In this document: piece after piece, positions 48,972-61,302 of the stretch | Layout of the letters: every line of letters begins with the position of its first letter | Position numbering within the stretch: the first letter of the stretch is position 1 | NCBI RefSeq assembly: GCF_001485435.1 | Contig: NZ_BCMS01000001.1 | Span: 1,001,501 to 1,065,500 of the forward strand | Direction: 5' to 3' | DNA length: 64,000 nucleotides | Source of the DNA: Deinococcus grandis | Lineage (GTDB): Bacteria > Deinococcota > Deinococci > Deinococcales > Deinococcaceae | The notes under the pieces: model-generated | The model's input: the letters and a program-made list of their open reading frames with translations, nothing else | The model's database searches: none | What the model was told of the DNA's origin: nothing | Position numbers and translations under genes: made by a program

Positions 48972-49562
48972 ATGCACGACCTGACCAGCCTGATCCTCTC
49001 CGCGTCCTACGTGGGCCTGTTCGCCATCGTCTTCGCCGAGACGGGCCTGCTGCTGGGCTTCTTCCTGCCCGGCGACACCCTGCTCTTGGCCGCCGGGGTG
49101 CTCGCCGCCGGGGGCGCCCTGAGCCTGGGCGGCGTCATGGCGGCCATCGTCGCGGGTGCGGTCCTGGGCTGCGTCGCCGGGTACTTCATCGGCGGGAAGT
49201 TCGGACCGCGCGTGTTCGCCAGTCAGGACGCCCGGTACTTCAAACCCGAGTACGTGACCCGCGCCGAACTGTTCTTCGCGCGGTACGGCTGGCTGGCCGT
49301 CGTCCTCGCGCGCTTCGTACCGGTCGTGCGGACCCTGGTGCCCACCATGGCGGGCGTGAGCCGCATGCCCCTGGCGCCGTTCACGCTGTACAACATCCTC
49401 GGCGCCATCCTGTGGGGCGTCAGCGTCCCCGCGCTGGGGTACTTCCTGGGCGACCGCATCCCCCACCTCGACCGGTACATCCTGCTCATCGTGGGGGGCG
49501 TCGTCGTGATCAGCATCGTGCCCGTGCTGCTGAAGGTCATGCAGGTCCGCCGCGCGACCTGA
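48972..49562 (+). CDS. DedA family membrane protein
   Basis: 196 residues with 4-5 membrane segments. Family motifs: FAETGLLLGFFLPGDTLLLAAG, GYFIGGKFG, and the re-entrant FARYGWLAVVLARFVPVVRTLVPTMAG (F/Y-x-R-x-x-P-x-x-R signature). DedA proteins are now regarded as lipid carrier (undecaprenyl-phosphate or phospholipid) translocases. TAGCCT is 8 nt before ATG 48972. A hairpin follows the stop. Confidence 0.92.
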   Translation: MHDLTSLILSASYVGLFAIVFAETGLLLGFFLPGDTLLLAAGVLAAGGALSLGGVMAAIVAGAVLGCVAGYFIGGKFGPRVFASQDARYFKPEYVTRAELFFARYGWLAVVLARFVPVVRTLVPTMAGVSRMPLAPFTLYNILGAILWGVSVPALGYFLGDRIPHLDRYILLIVGGVVVISIVPVLLKVMQVRRAT

Positions 49563-49579
49563 CGGCGGACGTGGGCACT

Positions 49580-49620
49580 GGAGGGGTGGGCTTCGTCCGG
49601 TGACGGACCCCACCCCCTCC
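49580..49620. terminator. Hairpin after dedA-like gene
   Basis: GGAGGGGTGGG pairs with CCCCACCCCCTCC, with one bulged base and an inner stem GTCC/GGAC. Confidence 0.6.
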
Positions 49621-49638
49621 TGAGTAGAGGAGGCGGGG

Positions 49639-50019
49639 ATGACGACGATGCAGAGGACTGGACTGATGCTGGCGTGCATCCTACTGGCCGTGACGTTCGG
49701 GGCTGGACTGCGGGCGAAGCGTGACGCGAGGACGGCGCCGCCCCCTGCGGTGACCCTCCCTCCGGACGACCCGCTGCCGGAGCCGCAGTCGATCACGCAG
49801 CGGTGCGTGAGCTTCGCGCGCCTCGTCCTGGCCAAGCAGTATCACGGGGCAGATGGACAGTCCAACCGGCTGACCGGCGTGAAGGCCCTCACCCCGGGGC
49901 TGTGGCAGGTGCGGGGTGAACTGACGAGTCACGATGGCGGTCGCGTCACGGTGTATCCCTACGAGTGCCTGTACAGCGCCGACGCGATCAGCGTGAACAT
50001 CCACCCCCGCATGCCGTAG
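49639..50019 (+). CDS. Exported small protein of unknown function
   Basis: 126 residues. N-terminal signal/anchor (TGLMLACILLAVTFGAGL), a Pro-rich linker, and a small domain with two cysteines (QRCVSF and PYECLY) that might form a disulphide. Not recognised. AGGAGG lies about 5 nt before ATG 49639. Confidence 0.65.
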   Translation: MTTMQRTGLMLACILLAVTFGAGLRAKRDARTAPPPAVTLPPDDPLPEPQSITQRCVSFARLVLAKQYHGADGQSNRLTGVKALTPGLWQVRGELTSHDGGRVTVYPYECLYSADAISVNIHPRMP

Positions 50020-50027
50020 CGGAAGAG

Positions 50028-50062
50028 GAGGGGGGAGGCTGTCACCGGACAACCTCCCCCTC
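50028..50062. terminator. Bidirectional hairpin between convergent genes
   Basis: GAGGGGGGAGG pairs with CCTCCCCCTC around an inner CTGT/ACAA-containing loop. It is placed between the small exported protein and the GH13 gene. Confidence 0.65.
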
Positions 50063-50081
50063 TCCCTGTTGTCCCCGCTCC

Positions 50082-51677
<1,596 letters not shown>

Positions 51678-51684
51678 GCTCAGC

Positions 51685-51690
51685 ACAGTA
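51685..51690 (-). promoter_or_regulatory. -10 box of GH13 gene
   Basis: TACTGT read on the minus strand, 7 nt before ATG 51677. Confidence 0.5.
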
Positions 51691-51693
51691 CGG

Positions 51694-51709
51694 TCTGAAT
51701 CGTTTCAGA
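51694..51709. promoter_or_regulatory. LacI/MalR-type operator
   Basis: TCTGAATCGTTTCAGA is symmetrical at 14 of 16 positions, with TGAA/TTCA half-sites around a central CG, the layout used by LacI/CcpA/MalR regulators. It lies 4 bp upstream of the -10 box of the GH13 gene. The regulator is not in the window. Confidence 0.7.
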
Positions 51710-51713
51710 TCAA

Positions 51714-51782
51714 GAGGGGAAGTGGGTAGTGGGCAGTAGGAAGTGGGACAGGGTGTACCCGATCCACTCCCCACTGCCCTTC
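51714..51782. repeat. G-tract inverted repeat G4, short
   Basis: Left arm 51714-51748 (GGGGAAGTGGGTAGTGGGCAGT followed by AGGAAGTGGG), right arm 51765-51780 (CCACTCCCCACTGCCC). It lies between the GH13 start and the stop of the LCP gene. Confidence 0.65.
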
Positions 51783-52926
51783 AGGGCGCGGGTGTATCCG
51801 AACCCAGCCGCACGGTCACGTCCGCACCGGAGGCCAGTGGCTGCTCCGTGACCATCCCGAAGCCCACGTCGCGCAGCACCCGCGCCGCCGCCGCGCCCGA
51901 CGCCGTGGTCTTCGCGGGACCGCGCGCCTCGGTCACGATCCAGACGTTCGCGTACCCCAGGCCCTCCAGCCTCTCCTTCAATCGCCGGGCGCTGCCGTCC
52001 GGGGCGTCGGTGTTCACGACCGCCACGCCCAGCGACCGCGGATCGTTCGGGTCACGGAACTCCCTGGCGATCAGCGCATTCAACGCGGCGCGGTCTACCT
52101 CCCAGACGCTCGCCGCGCCCCGGTACCCGAAGTTACCGGGCACCTGATGCGTCTCGATCTTCACGCCACTCAGGCCCGCGCCCATCAGCGCCGCCACCTG
52201 CGCGCGGGTCAGGTTCGACTTCATGTTGCGGTCGATGGCCGCGACCATCAGTGGGAGCCGCCACATGTTCAGCGGGCTCCGCACCTGCGCGCCCAGCGCC
52301 CCCACGAACTGCTGCTGACGCCCGATCCGCCCGATATCGCCCAGGTTGTCGTGCCGGAAGCGCAGGAAGCCCACCATCTGCTCGCCGTTCAGGCGCTGCC
52401 GCCCGGGCTTCAGGTCGATGTGGAGGTTCCCGGCGTTGTCGTCGTACTTCATGGCCTGCCCCACGTCCACCGTGACGCCGCCCGCCGCGTCCGTCAGGGC
52501 GGGCACGGCGTTCAGGCTGAGCAGCGCGTAGCCGTCCACCGGCAGGCCCGTCAGGTCCTGCACGGCGCGCATCAGGCCCTCGGGGCCGCCGCTGCGGTTC
52601 GCGCCGTTGACCTTGCCCCACCCGGCCTGCGGGACGTTCACCCACGAGTCCCGGGGAATGCTGAGCAGGTTCACCCGTCCGTCCGGCCACGCCTGCGCCA
52701 GCATGATCGTGTCCGTCCGCCCCCGGTACGATTCCGGCTGGGCCGGGTACGGCCACACCGGCGCGGTCTCGTTGTATTCCACGTCCACACCGGCCAGCAC
52801 CAGGTTCACCGGCCCGTCGGCCTTGCGCGGCAGCGTGCCGTACCGCGCGAGAAACGGCGCGGCGGGCGACACGACCGCCACCACGCCCGCCAGGACGACC
52901 AGACCAACCACAACCGGAGTGCGCAC
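51781..52926 (-). CDS. LytR-CpsA-Psr family cell-wall transferase
   Basis: 381 residues. One N-terminal membrane helix, an LCP domain (about 45-250) with RTDTIMLAQ, LLSIPRDSWV (the Arg/Asp pair that binds pyrophosphate), and GFLRFRHDNLGDIGRIGRQQQF (conserved Arg cluster), then a C-terminal LytR_C domain (about 285-365, VAVVNTDAPDGSARRLKERLEGLGY). It transfers glycopolymers from lipid carriers to peptidoglycan or other acceptors. TATGCT is 6 nt before GTG 52926. Confidence 0.9.
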   Translation of the reverse strand: MRTPVVVGLVVLAGVVAVVSPAAPFLARYGTLPRKADGPVNLVLAGVDVEYNETAPVWPYPAQPESYRGRTDTIMLAQAWPDGRVNLLSIPRDSWVNVPQAGWGKVNGANRSGGPEGLMRAVQDLTGLPVDGYALLSLNAVPALTDAAGGVTVDVGQAMKYDDNAGNLHIDLKPGRQRLNGEQMVGFLRFRHDNLGDIGRIGRQQQFVGALGAQVRSPLNMWRLPLMVAAIDRNMKSNLTRAQVAALMGAGLSGVKIETHQVPGNFGYRGAASVWEVDRAALNALIAREFRDPNDPRSLGVAVVNTDAPDGSARRLKERLEGLGYANVWIVTEARGPAKTTASGAAAARVLRDVGFGMVTEQPLASGADVTVRLGSDTPAP

Positions 52927-52980
52927 GCGCGGAGCATACCGCCCGGCACACCCGAAAGGGATCAACCCTAAGGGGGACCT

Positions 52981-53547
52981 TCAGCCCACGTCCCGCACCA
53001 GATGCGTGTACGTCCCGCCCGCCAGTGCCCGCGTACCCGCTGGTCGGAAACCCTTCCGGGCGTACAGCCGCGCGGCCGGATTGCCGTCCTCGACGAGCAG
53101 GCCCACCTGGTGCAGGCCCAGCGTCGCCGCCCGCTCGACAGCGGCGTCCAGCAGTCGCGCCCCGATTCCCTGCCCACGCGCGGCCTCCGTGACCGCCAGG
53201 GTATCCACGTACAGCTCGCCGGGCGTGCCCTCGGACTCGATGCGGCCCGGCAGGCCCAGGGCGTGCAGCCGTTCGCGGAACGGATCATCCAGCGCCTCGG
53301 CGTGCTCACCCGGGTACGCGAGGATCAGGCCCAATGGCTCCCCTGTAGGCGACTGCGCGATGAACTGATGCTCGAAACTCAGGCGATTGCCGCGCAGCGG
53401 GTAGAAGCCCAGCAGGGTCCGCTCGGCGGCCACGTCGTCCGTCACGCCGGTCAGCGCATACCCGATCCGGCCGATGGTCGCCTGGATCAGGGGGACGGCA
53501 AATGCTGCGTCGAACGGACGGGCCGGGCGGATGAGGACGTCGGTCAC
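52981..53547 (-). CDS. GNAT family N-acetyltransferase
   Basis: 188 residues with a standard GNAT fold: IRPARPFDAAFAVPLIQ, the acetyl-CoA-binding loop ARGQGIGARLLDAA, then GLLVEDGNPAARLYARKGFRPAG. Substrate unknown. GTG 53547 lies 6 nt after TACCCT. The region between it and the LCP gene is short. Confidence 0.9.
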   Translation of the reverse strand: MTDVLIRPARPFDAAFAVPLIQATIGRIGYALTGVTDDVAAERTLLGFYPLRGNRLSFEHQFIAQSPTGEPLGLILAYPGEHAEALDDPFRERLHALGLPGRIESEGTPGELYVDTLAVTEAARGQGIGARLLDAAVERAATLGLHQVGLLVEDGNPAARLYARKGFRPAGTRALAGGTYTHLVRDVG

Positions 53548-53614
53548 CTCCCCAGGGTAACGGCACAGCACAAACCGGGCTCCCGAAGGAACCCGGCCCG
53601 GCGTGTGGGGTGGT

Positions 53615-54034
53615 TTAGTTGAGGGTGATCTTGCTGGCGACGAGGTTCTCGCCTTCGATCTCGCCTTCCACGGCGACGTTGGCGTCGTTGCGGTCGGTGC
53701 CGAAGAACTCGTCGCTGGTCGTCGCGTTGCCTTCGTAGGTGGTGCTCTCGGTCACGCTGACGTTGTAGTTCTTGTCGTTCTCGTTCAGACCGAAGGTCTT
53801 GGCGGTGCCGTCGAAGTTCATGACCATGCCTTCGAGCCCGTCGCCGGCCGCCATGTCCATCTCTTCGCTGGTGTTGGCGCTGTCGTCGTTGTTCATGGTG
53901 CTGTCAGCGGCCACGCCGGTGTCGGTGGTGGTGGTGGTCGTGGTGCCGTCGGTGGAGGTCTCGGTGGACTCCGTCTTGGGCGCGCAGGAGGCGAGGAGGG
54001 CAGCGGTCAGGAGGGCCAGCAGGGTGGGTTTCAT
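53615..54034 (-). CDS. DUF5666-like lipoprotein
   Basis: 139 residues. Lipobox LLASC (Cys17), then a Thr/Asp/Glu-rich linker, and a C-terminal beta-rich segment ending VAVEGEIEGENLVASKITLN, the pattern of DUF5666 OB-like domains. ATG 54034 is the better signal-peptide start; ATG 54043 is in frame. Confidence 0.7.
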   Translation of the reverse strand: MKPTLLALLTAALLASCAPKTESTETSTDGTTTTTTTDTGVAADSTMNNDDSANTSEEMDMAAGDGLEGMVMNFDGTAKTFGLNENDKNYNVSVTESTTYEGNATTSDEFFGTDRNDANVAVEGEIEGENLVASKITLN

Positions 54035-54110
54035 GCCTGTCATCTTCCCGGTTCCCCCAGCTTCTCATGTGAGTGCAAACCCAGGGAATCTTTACGTCCA
54101 GCACGCGAAA

Positions 54111-56327
54111 TTAAGTGAAGGTAAAGCTGCCGTCCTTGACACCCACCCGCACGCGCCCCCCACCCTTCAGGCGGCCGAACAGCATCAGGTCCGCCAGCGG
54201 GCGCTTCAGCTGCGCCTCGATCACGCGTGCCAGGGGCCGCGCGCCCATCAGCGGGTCGTAGCCCAGCGCCGCCAGCCGCGCGCGCGCCGCCGGGGTCACG
54301 GTCAGGGTCACGCCGCGTTCCTCCAGCTGCCCCTGCAACTCCCGCACGAACTTGTCCACCACGCCGCCCATCACGTCCGGGGGCAGCGGCGAGAAGTGCA
54401 GCACGCCGTCCAGGCGGTTACGGAACTCCGGCGTGAACGTGCGCTTCACGGCCTCCGCCTCCTCGCCCGCGCGGCCCGTGCGGCCGAACCCCAGCGCGGG
54501 CCGCGAGGCGTCGGCGGCGCCGGCGTTCGTGGTGAACACCAGGATCAGGCCGCGCCCGTCCACCTTCTTCCCGGTGTGGTCGGTCAGCGTCCCGTGATCC
54601 ATGAGCTGCAGGAACACGTTGTACACGTCCGGGTGGGCCTTCTCGATCTCGTCGAGGAGCAGCACCGCGTGCGGATGCCTCGCCACCGCGTCGGTGAGCA
54701 GGCCGCCCTGATCGAAGCCCACGTACCCGGGGGGCGCGCCGATCAGCCGCGCGACCGTGTGCGCCTCCTGGTACTCGCTCATGTCGAACCGCGCCAGGTG
54801 AATGCCCAGCCGCTCGGCCAGCGCGCGGGCCAGTTCGGTCTTGCCCACCCCGGTCGGCCCGGCGAACAGGAACGCCCCCTGCGGCTTCTGCGGGTCCCGC
54901 AGCCCCGCGCGGGCCAGTTTCACGGCGCTCGCCACGGCGCCCACCGCCGCGTCCTGCCCGAACACCCGCGCTTTCAGATCCACCTCCAGCGTTGCCAGGG
55001 ACGTGACCTCCTCGGCCTTCACAGCGCCCAGCGGCACGCGGGCCATGCGGGCCACCATGCCCTCAATGTCCGGCACGTCGATGGTGCCGCCCTTCCCGGC
55101 GCTGCTGCGCGCCGCGCCCGCCTCGTCCAGCACGTCGATGGCCTTGTCCGGCAGGAAGCGGTCGCGCAGGTGCCGCACCGACAGGCGCACCGCCGCGTCC
55201 AGCGCGCCCGGCGTGAACGTCACCCCGTGATGCGCCTCGTAGCGCCCGGCCAGCCCCTGCACGATCTTCAGGGCGTCCTCCTCGGACGGCTCGGGCACCT
55301 CGACCGTCTGGAAGCGGCGCCACAGCGCCCGGTCCTTCTCCAGGTGCCGCAGTTCCGCCGGGGTGGTCGCCCCCAGCACCCGCAGCTTGCCCCGCGCGAG
55401 GGCCGGCTTGAGGAGGTTCGCGGCGTCCACGCTGCCGCCCTCGGTCGCCCCGGCACCCACCAGGGTGTGCAGTTCGTCGATGAACAGCACCGCGTTCTGC
55501 CCGTCCAGCGCTGCCAGCACGCCCTTGAGCCGCGCCTCGAAATCACCCCGGTAGCGGGTGCCCGCGAGCAGCGCTCCCAGATCCAGCGCATACACCGACG
55601 CTCCTCGCAGGAAGCCCGGGGCCTGCCCGTCCACGATCCGCTGCGCGAGGCCCTCGGCCAGCGCGGTCTTGCCCACCCCCGGCTCGCCCACCAGCACCGG
55701 GTTGTTCTTCCCGCGCCGCGCCAGCACATGCACCACCCGCTCCAGTTCCGTCACGCGCCCGATCACCGGATCGAACGCCCCGGCGCGCGCCTGCGCCGTC
55801 AGGTCCGCCGCGTACGCCTCCAGCGGGTCCACCTCCGCCTCCGGCGCCTCGGGGGCCGGGCCGTCCACGCCCGCCACGCGCCGCTCCCGCTCGCGACCCG
55901 GCACCTTCGCCGCGCCGTGCGACACGAAACTCAGCACGTCCAGCCGCGACGCCCCCCGTGCCTCCAGCGCCGCGCGGGCTGGACTGTCCGGCTCCTCCAG
56001 CAGCTCCACGAGCACCCGCGCGCCGTCCGCGACCTCGTGCCCCTTGCCACTGGCGTGCAGCTGCAGCACCGCGCCCTCCACGACCCGGTGCACGCCCAGC
56101 GTGAAATCCGGCTCGGCGTCCGGCACGGCCTCGAACTCCGCCAGCAGCGCCTGGAGATCCTCGCGCAGCCGCTCGACGTCCACGCCCACGGCCAGCAGCG
56201 CCTCGCGCGCCTCCGGGTCGTGCGTCAGGGCCAGCAGCAGGTGCTCCAGCGTGACCAGTTCATGCCCCGCCTCGCGCGCGTAGTCCGCCGCGCGGCCGAT
56301 CGTGACCTGCAGGTGATCGCCGATCAT
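54111..56327 (-). CDS. clpA: ATP-dependent Clp protease ATP-binding subunit ClpA
   Basis: 738-residue AAA+ unfoldase working with ClpP. The N-terminal Clp repeat domain occupies about 1-145 (DYAREAGHELVTLEHLLLALTHDPEAREAL). D1 has Walker A GEPGVGKTALAEG and Walker B VLFIDELHTLVG; D2 has GPTGVGKTELARAL and VLLLDEIEKAHPDV with sensor FTTNAG. There is no long middle domain, distinguishing it from ClpB/ClpC. The start overlaps the clpS stop (ATGA). Confidence 0.95.
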   Translation of the reverse strand: MIGDHLQVTIGRAADYAREAGHELVTLEHLLLALTHDPEAREALLAVGVDVERLREDLQALLAEFEAVPDAEPDFTLGVHRVVEGAVLQLHASGKGHEVADGARVLVELLEEPDSPARAALEARGASRLDVLSFVSHGAAKVPGRERERRVAGVDGPAPEAPEAEVDPLEAYAADLTAQARAGAFDPVIGRVTELERVVHVLARRGKNNPVLVGEPGVGKTALAEGLAQRIVDGQAPGFLRGASVYALDLGALLAGTRYRGDFEARLKGVLAALDGQNAVLFIDELHTLVGAGATEGGSVDAANLLKPALARGKLRVLGATTPAELRHLEKDRALWRRFQTVEVPEPSEEDALKIVQGLAGRYEAHHGVTFTPGALDAAVRLSVRHLRDRFLPDKAIDVLDEAGAARSSAGKGGTIDVPDIEGMVARMARVPLGAVKAEEVTSLATLEVDLKARVFGQDAAVGAVASAVKLARAGLRDPQKPQGAFLFAGPTGVGKTELARALAERLGIHLARFDMSEYQEAHTVARLIGAPPGYVGFDQGGLLTDAVARHPHAVLLLDEIEKAHPDVYNVFLQLMDHGTLTDHTGKKVDGRGLILVFTTNAGAADASRPALGFGRTGRAGEEAEAVKRTFTPEFRNRLDGVLHFSPLPPDVMGGVVDKFVRELQGQLEERGVTLTVTPAARARLAALGYDPLMGARPLARVIEAQLKRPLADLMLFGRLKGGGRVRVGVKDGSFTFT

Positions 56328-56641
56328 GCGTCCGGCTCCGGTTCCGCCACGACCCGCAGGGGGTGCCCGTCGCGCCGCGCGTGATTCATGACCTGCGCGA
56401 CCTTCGTCTCCGCCACGTCACGCGTGTACACGCCCGCCACGCCCTGCCCCTTGTGATGCACGGCCAGCATGATCAGTTCCGCCTCCTGCTCCGCCTTGCG
56501 GAAGTAGCGCTGCAGCACCATCACCACGAATTCCATGGGCGTATAGTCGTCGTTCAGCAGCAGCACCCGGAACAGGCGGGGCCGCTGCGTATGCGTGCGT
56601 TCCAGCGTCTGGGTGCGCGAGTCAAGGTCGCGGCGCGTCAT
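56324..56641 (-). CDS. clpS: ClpS, N-end rule adaptor
   Basis: 105 residues. Motifs LFRVLLLNDDYTPMEFVVMVLQRYF (the NDD/TPMEFV pocket) and VHHKGQGVAGVYTRDVAETKV are the ClpS signature. It delivers substrates with destabilising N-terminal residues to ClpA. TACACT (56649-56654 complement) is 7 nt before ATG 56641. Confidence 0.97.
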   Translation of the reverse strand: MTRRDLDSRTQTLERTHTQRPRLFRVLLLNDDYTPMEFVVMVLQRYFRKAEQEAELIMLAVHHKGQGVAGVYTRDVAETKVAQVMNHARRDGHPLRVVAEPEPDA

Positions 56642-56648
56642 GCGCCCG

Positions 56649-56654
56649 AGTGTA
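56649..56654 (-). promoter_or_regulatory. -10 box of clpS-clpA operon
   Basis: TACACT read on the minus strand, 7 nt before ATG 56641. Confidence 0.5.
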
Positions 56655-56711
56655 CCCGCCCGCGCCCGCCCCGGCTGCGGCGGCCCTCACGGTGCGGCCC
56701 GGGGCGGCGCC

Positions 56712-56762
56712 TGAACGGGGCAGGGCGATCCCTCTTGTGGGTGGGCCGCCCTGCACCGTTCA
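56712..56762. terminator. Long inverted repeat downstream of small membrane protein gene
   Basis: GAACGGGGCAGGGCG pairs with CGCCCTGCACCGTTC with one mismatch across a 20-base loop. It follows the minus-strand gene ending at 56774. Confidence 0.65.
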
Positions 56763-56773
56763 CGTGGGGTGGA

Positions 56774-57040
56774 TCAGTCGCCGCTGGGCTGGGTGGACGC
56801 CTTCGGCGCCTGCAGGTGCCGCGTCATCAGGACCAGCACGACCAGTGCGTGCACGCACAGCAGCGCGTACAGTTCCGGGCTGGACTGCATGACGTTCCCG
56901 GCGGCGCCGACGAGCTGGAAGAGGATCATGACCAGCAGGCCGCGGGCGCGCTGGTCCGGGCGGCGCAGAAACACGAAGGTCCCGCCCGCCATGCTGAAGA
57001 GCAGCGGGAGCAGCAGCGCGTTAAGCATCTCTTGAGGCAT
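56774..57040 (-). CDS. Small three-helix membrane protein
   Basis: 88 residues with hydrophobic segments at about 5-23, 36-54 and 57-75 and a polar tail. Not recognised. Just upstream of ATG 57040 is a small palindrome CCTCA-TTAT-TGAGG (57042-57055) that could be an operator or part of the promoter. The 100 bp beyond it (57041-57140) hold no further gene. Confidence 0.6.
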   Translation of the reverse strand: MPQEMLNALLLPLLFSMAGGTFVFLRRPDQRARGLLVMILFQLVGAAGNVMQSSPELYALLCVHALVVLVLMTRHLQAPKASTQPSGD

Positions 57041-57140
57041 ACCTCATTATTGAGGGGCAACCATGACAGGCATATGACCCGGCGGTCCCTTCAGGTGAGA
57101 CCCCGGGGATTTCGCGGCTGGAACTGCCTGAACAGGTTCT

Positions 57141-58228
<1,088 letters not shown>

Positions 58229-58232
<4 letters not shown>

Positions 58233-59023
58233 ACCGCCCCCCCCACCCAGGCCCGCACCGCCGCCGCGACGCCCGCCGGGTCCAGCGCCACGGTGTCCAG
58301 CACCAGTGCCCGCGCGGGCGGCAGGGTCCGCAGGAACGCCTCGGCCGCCGCCGGGTCGTAGTTGCGGCGTTCGGACACCACGATCTTCACCTTCGCCAGC
58401 ACGTCCGCCGGGGCGAACCCCGCCTGCGCCAGCGCCGCCAGGTCATCCAGTTCGGCCGGGCTGAACACCGCGTCCACGCCGGTCAGTGCCGCCAGTTCCT
58501 CGCGCAGCGCGCCGCCCCCACCCGCCCCCACCTGATCGAAGGTGTCCGCGCGGCCCAGCAGCCGCCGCACCCGCACCGCGTCCGGCGCGCCCAGCGCCAC
58601 GAACCGCCACGCGCGGAACGCCTGCGCCGCGTACCTCACCTCCTCCAGGCCGCGCAGGCCGTCGAACACCGGCGCCTCGCCCCAGTGGCTCACGTCCGCC
58701 AGCAGGGAGCCCAGCGCCTGCGCCATTCCCCCCGGATGGCTCTGCCGGTACGCCGCCGTCAGCCGGAAGCGTGCCTCGCGGTCGCGCACGGGCACGCCGC
58801 CGGTCGCGGGCAGGATCATCACGGCGTCCGTCACCTCACGCCGGTCCGGCAGGACCCGCATGCCCGCGTCCGCGCCGGTCAGCGCTGCCAGCGCCGTGCT
58901 CTTGCCCACCCCGGTCACGCCCACCAGCACGGTCAGCGGCAACTCCGCCAGGGCGCGTTCACGGGAGGCGGGCGGCGCGCCGGGCGCACGCAGGAACGGC
59001 AGGGCAGGGGAGGAGGCACTCAT
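58229..59023 (-). CDS. P-loop NTPase of unknown function
   Basis: 264 residues with Walker A GVTGVGKST near residue 35. VFDGLRGLEEVRYAAQAF and ALGAPDAVRVRRLLGRAD look like a nucleotide/nucleoside kinase-like fold (distant from dephospho-CoA kinase or guanylate kinase). The tail ends with an Asp-rich C-terminal element. Coupled to the enolase-superfamily enzyme by a GTGA overlap, so it may act in the same pathway. TAGCCT is 7 nt before ATG 59023. Confidence 0.7.
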
Positions 59024-59030
59024 GCCGCCC

Positions 59031-59036
59031 AGGCTA
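59031..59036 (-). promoter_or_regulatory. -10 box of P-loop protein operon
   Basis: TAGCCT on the minus strand, 7 nt before ATG 59023. Confidence 0.45.
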
Positions 59037-59142
59037 GCCCCCCTGCCGCCTAAAGAGGGCCGCAAGGTTCAGTCAAGCCCCGGTCAGGGTCGCCGCACCG
59101 GCTGCCCCCACTCCCCTCCCTAGACTCGCCCGTGGAGGCACC

Positions 59143-59277
59143 ATGACCCGACTGAAAGGCAAACCCGGAGGCAGCGGAGGCCGCATCCTGCTCATCCTCG
59201 CCGTGCTCATCATCCTGTTCCTGCTGGCGTACTTCCTGTACCTCAAGCCGCAGGGCCTGCTCAACCTGGGCTTCTGA
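59143..59277 (+). CDS. 44-residue single-helix membrane peptide
   Basis: A basic N-terminus (MTRLKGKPGGSGGR) is followed by one strong hydrophobic helix (ILLILAVLIILFLLAYFLYL) and a short tail. GGAGG stands 6 nt before ATG 59143 and TAGACT (59121-59126) provides a -10 box, so a short 5' leader is expected. It precedes the PRC-barrel gene by 20 bp and is probably co-transcribed with it. Confidence 0.7.
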   Translation: MTRLKGKPGGSGGRILLILAVLIILFLLAYFLYLKPQGLLNLGF

Positions 59278-59297
59278 CGCCCACCCCTGGAGACCCC

Positions 59298-61040
<1,743 letters not shown>

Positions 61041-61172
61041 TACGGACTCCGGTTAAACGGTTTGCAAAACCGTTCAACCCGAGCGGAGCGAGCAGGAGAG
61101 AAACGGGTTCCGGGCGTGGAGTTGGCAACCCGGTGTCCTTCCGGGTTGTTAACGAAACAGACGGAATCCGTA
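61041..61172 (+). repeat. Dispersed MITE-like repeat, copy 6
   Basis: 132-bp intact copy: TACGGACTCCG at 61041, CGGAATCCGTA to 61172. It directly follows the PRC-barrel TGA stop. Internal arms: AAACGGTTTGC/GCAAAACCGTT and GGCAACCCGG/CCGGGTTGTT. Confidence 0.92.
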
Positions 61173-61192
61173 TGAGCCTTCATCCCCGGCCG

Positions 61193-61229
61193 CGTCCGCC
61201 CCGCCAGCCCAGGCGCGGGCGGACGCGTT
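61193..61229. other. Long GC-rich hairpin upstream of cysteine synthase
   Basis: CGCGTCCGCCC pairs with GGGCGGACGCG, with further pairing inside. It may terminate upstream transcription or be part of the cysK leader region. No T-run is seen. The remaining stretch to 61289 holds no gene. Confidence 0.5.
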
Positions 61230-61289
61230 CTGACAGTGACAGGTGCGCGACCTGTCTGCGCCGCCACCACCGCCCGGCCCGGCAGCGCC

Positions 61290-61295
61290 TATCCT
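61290..61295 (+). promoter_or_regulatory. -10 box of cysteine synthase gene
   Basis: TATCCT ends 7 nt before ATG 61303. Confidence 0.5.
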
Positions 61296-61302
61296 GAACG
61301 CC

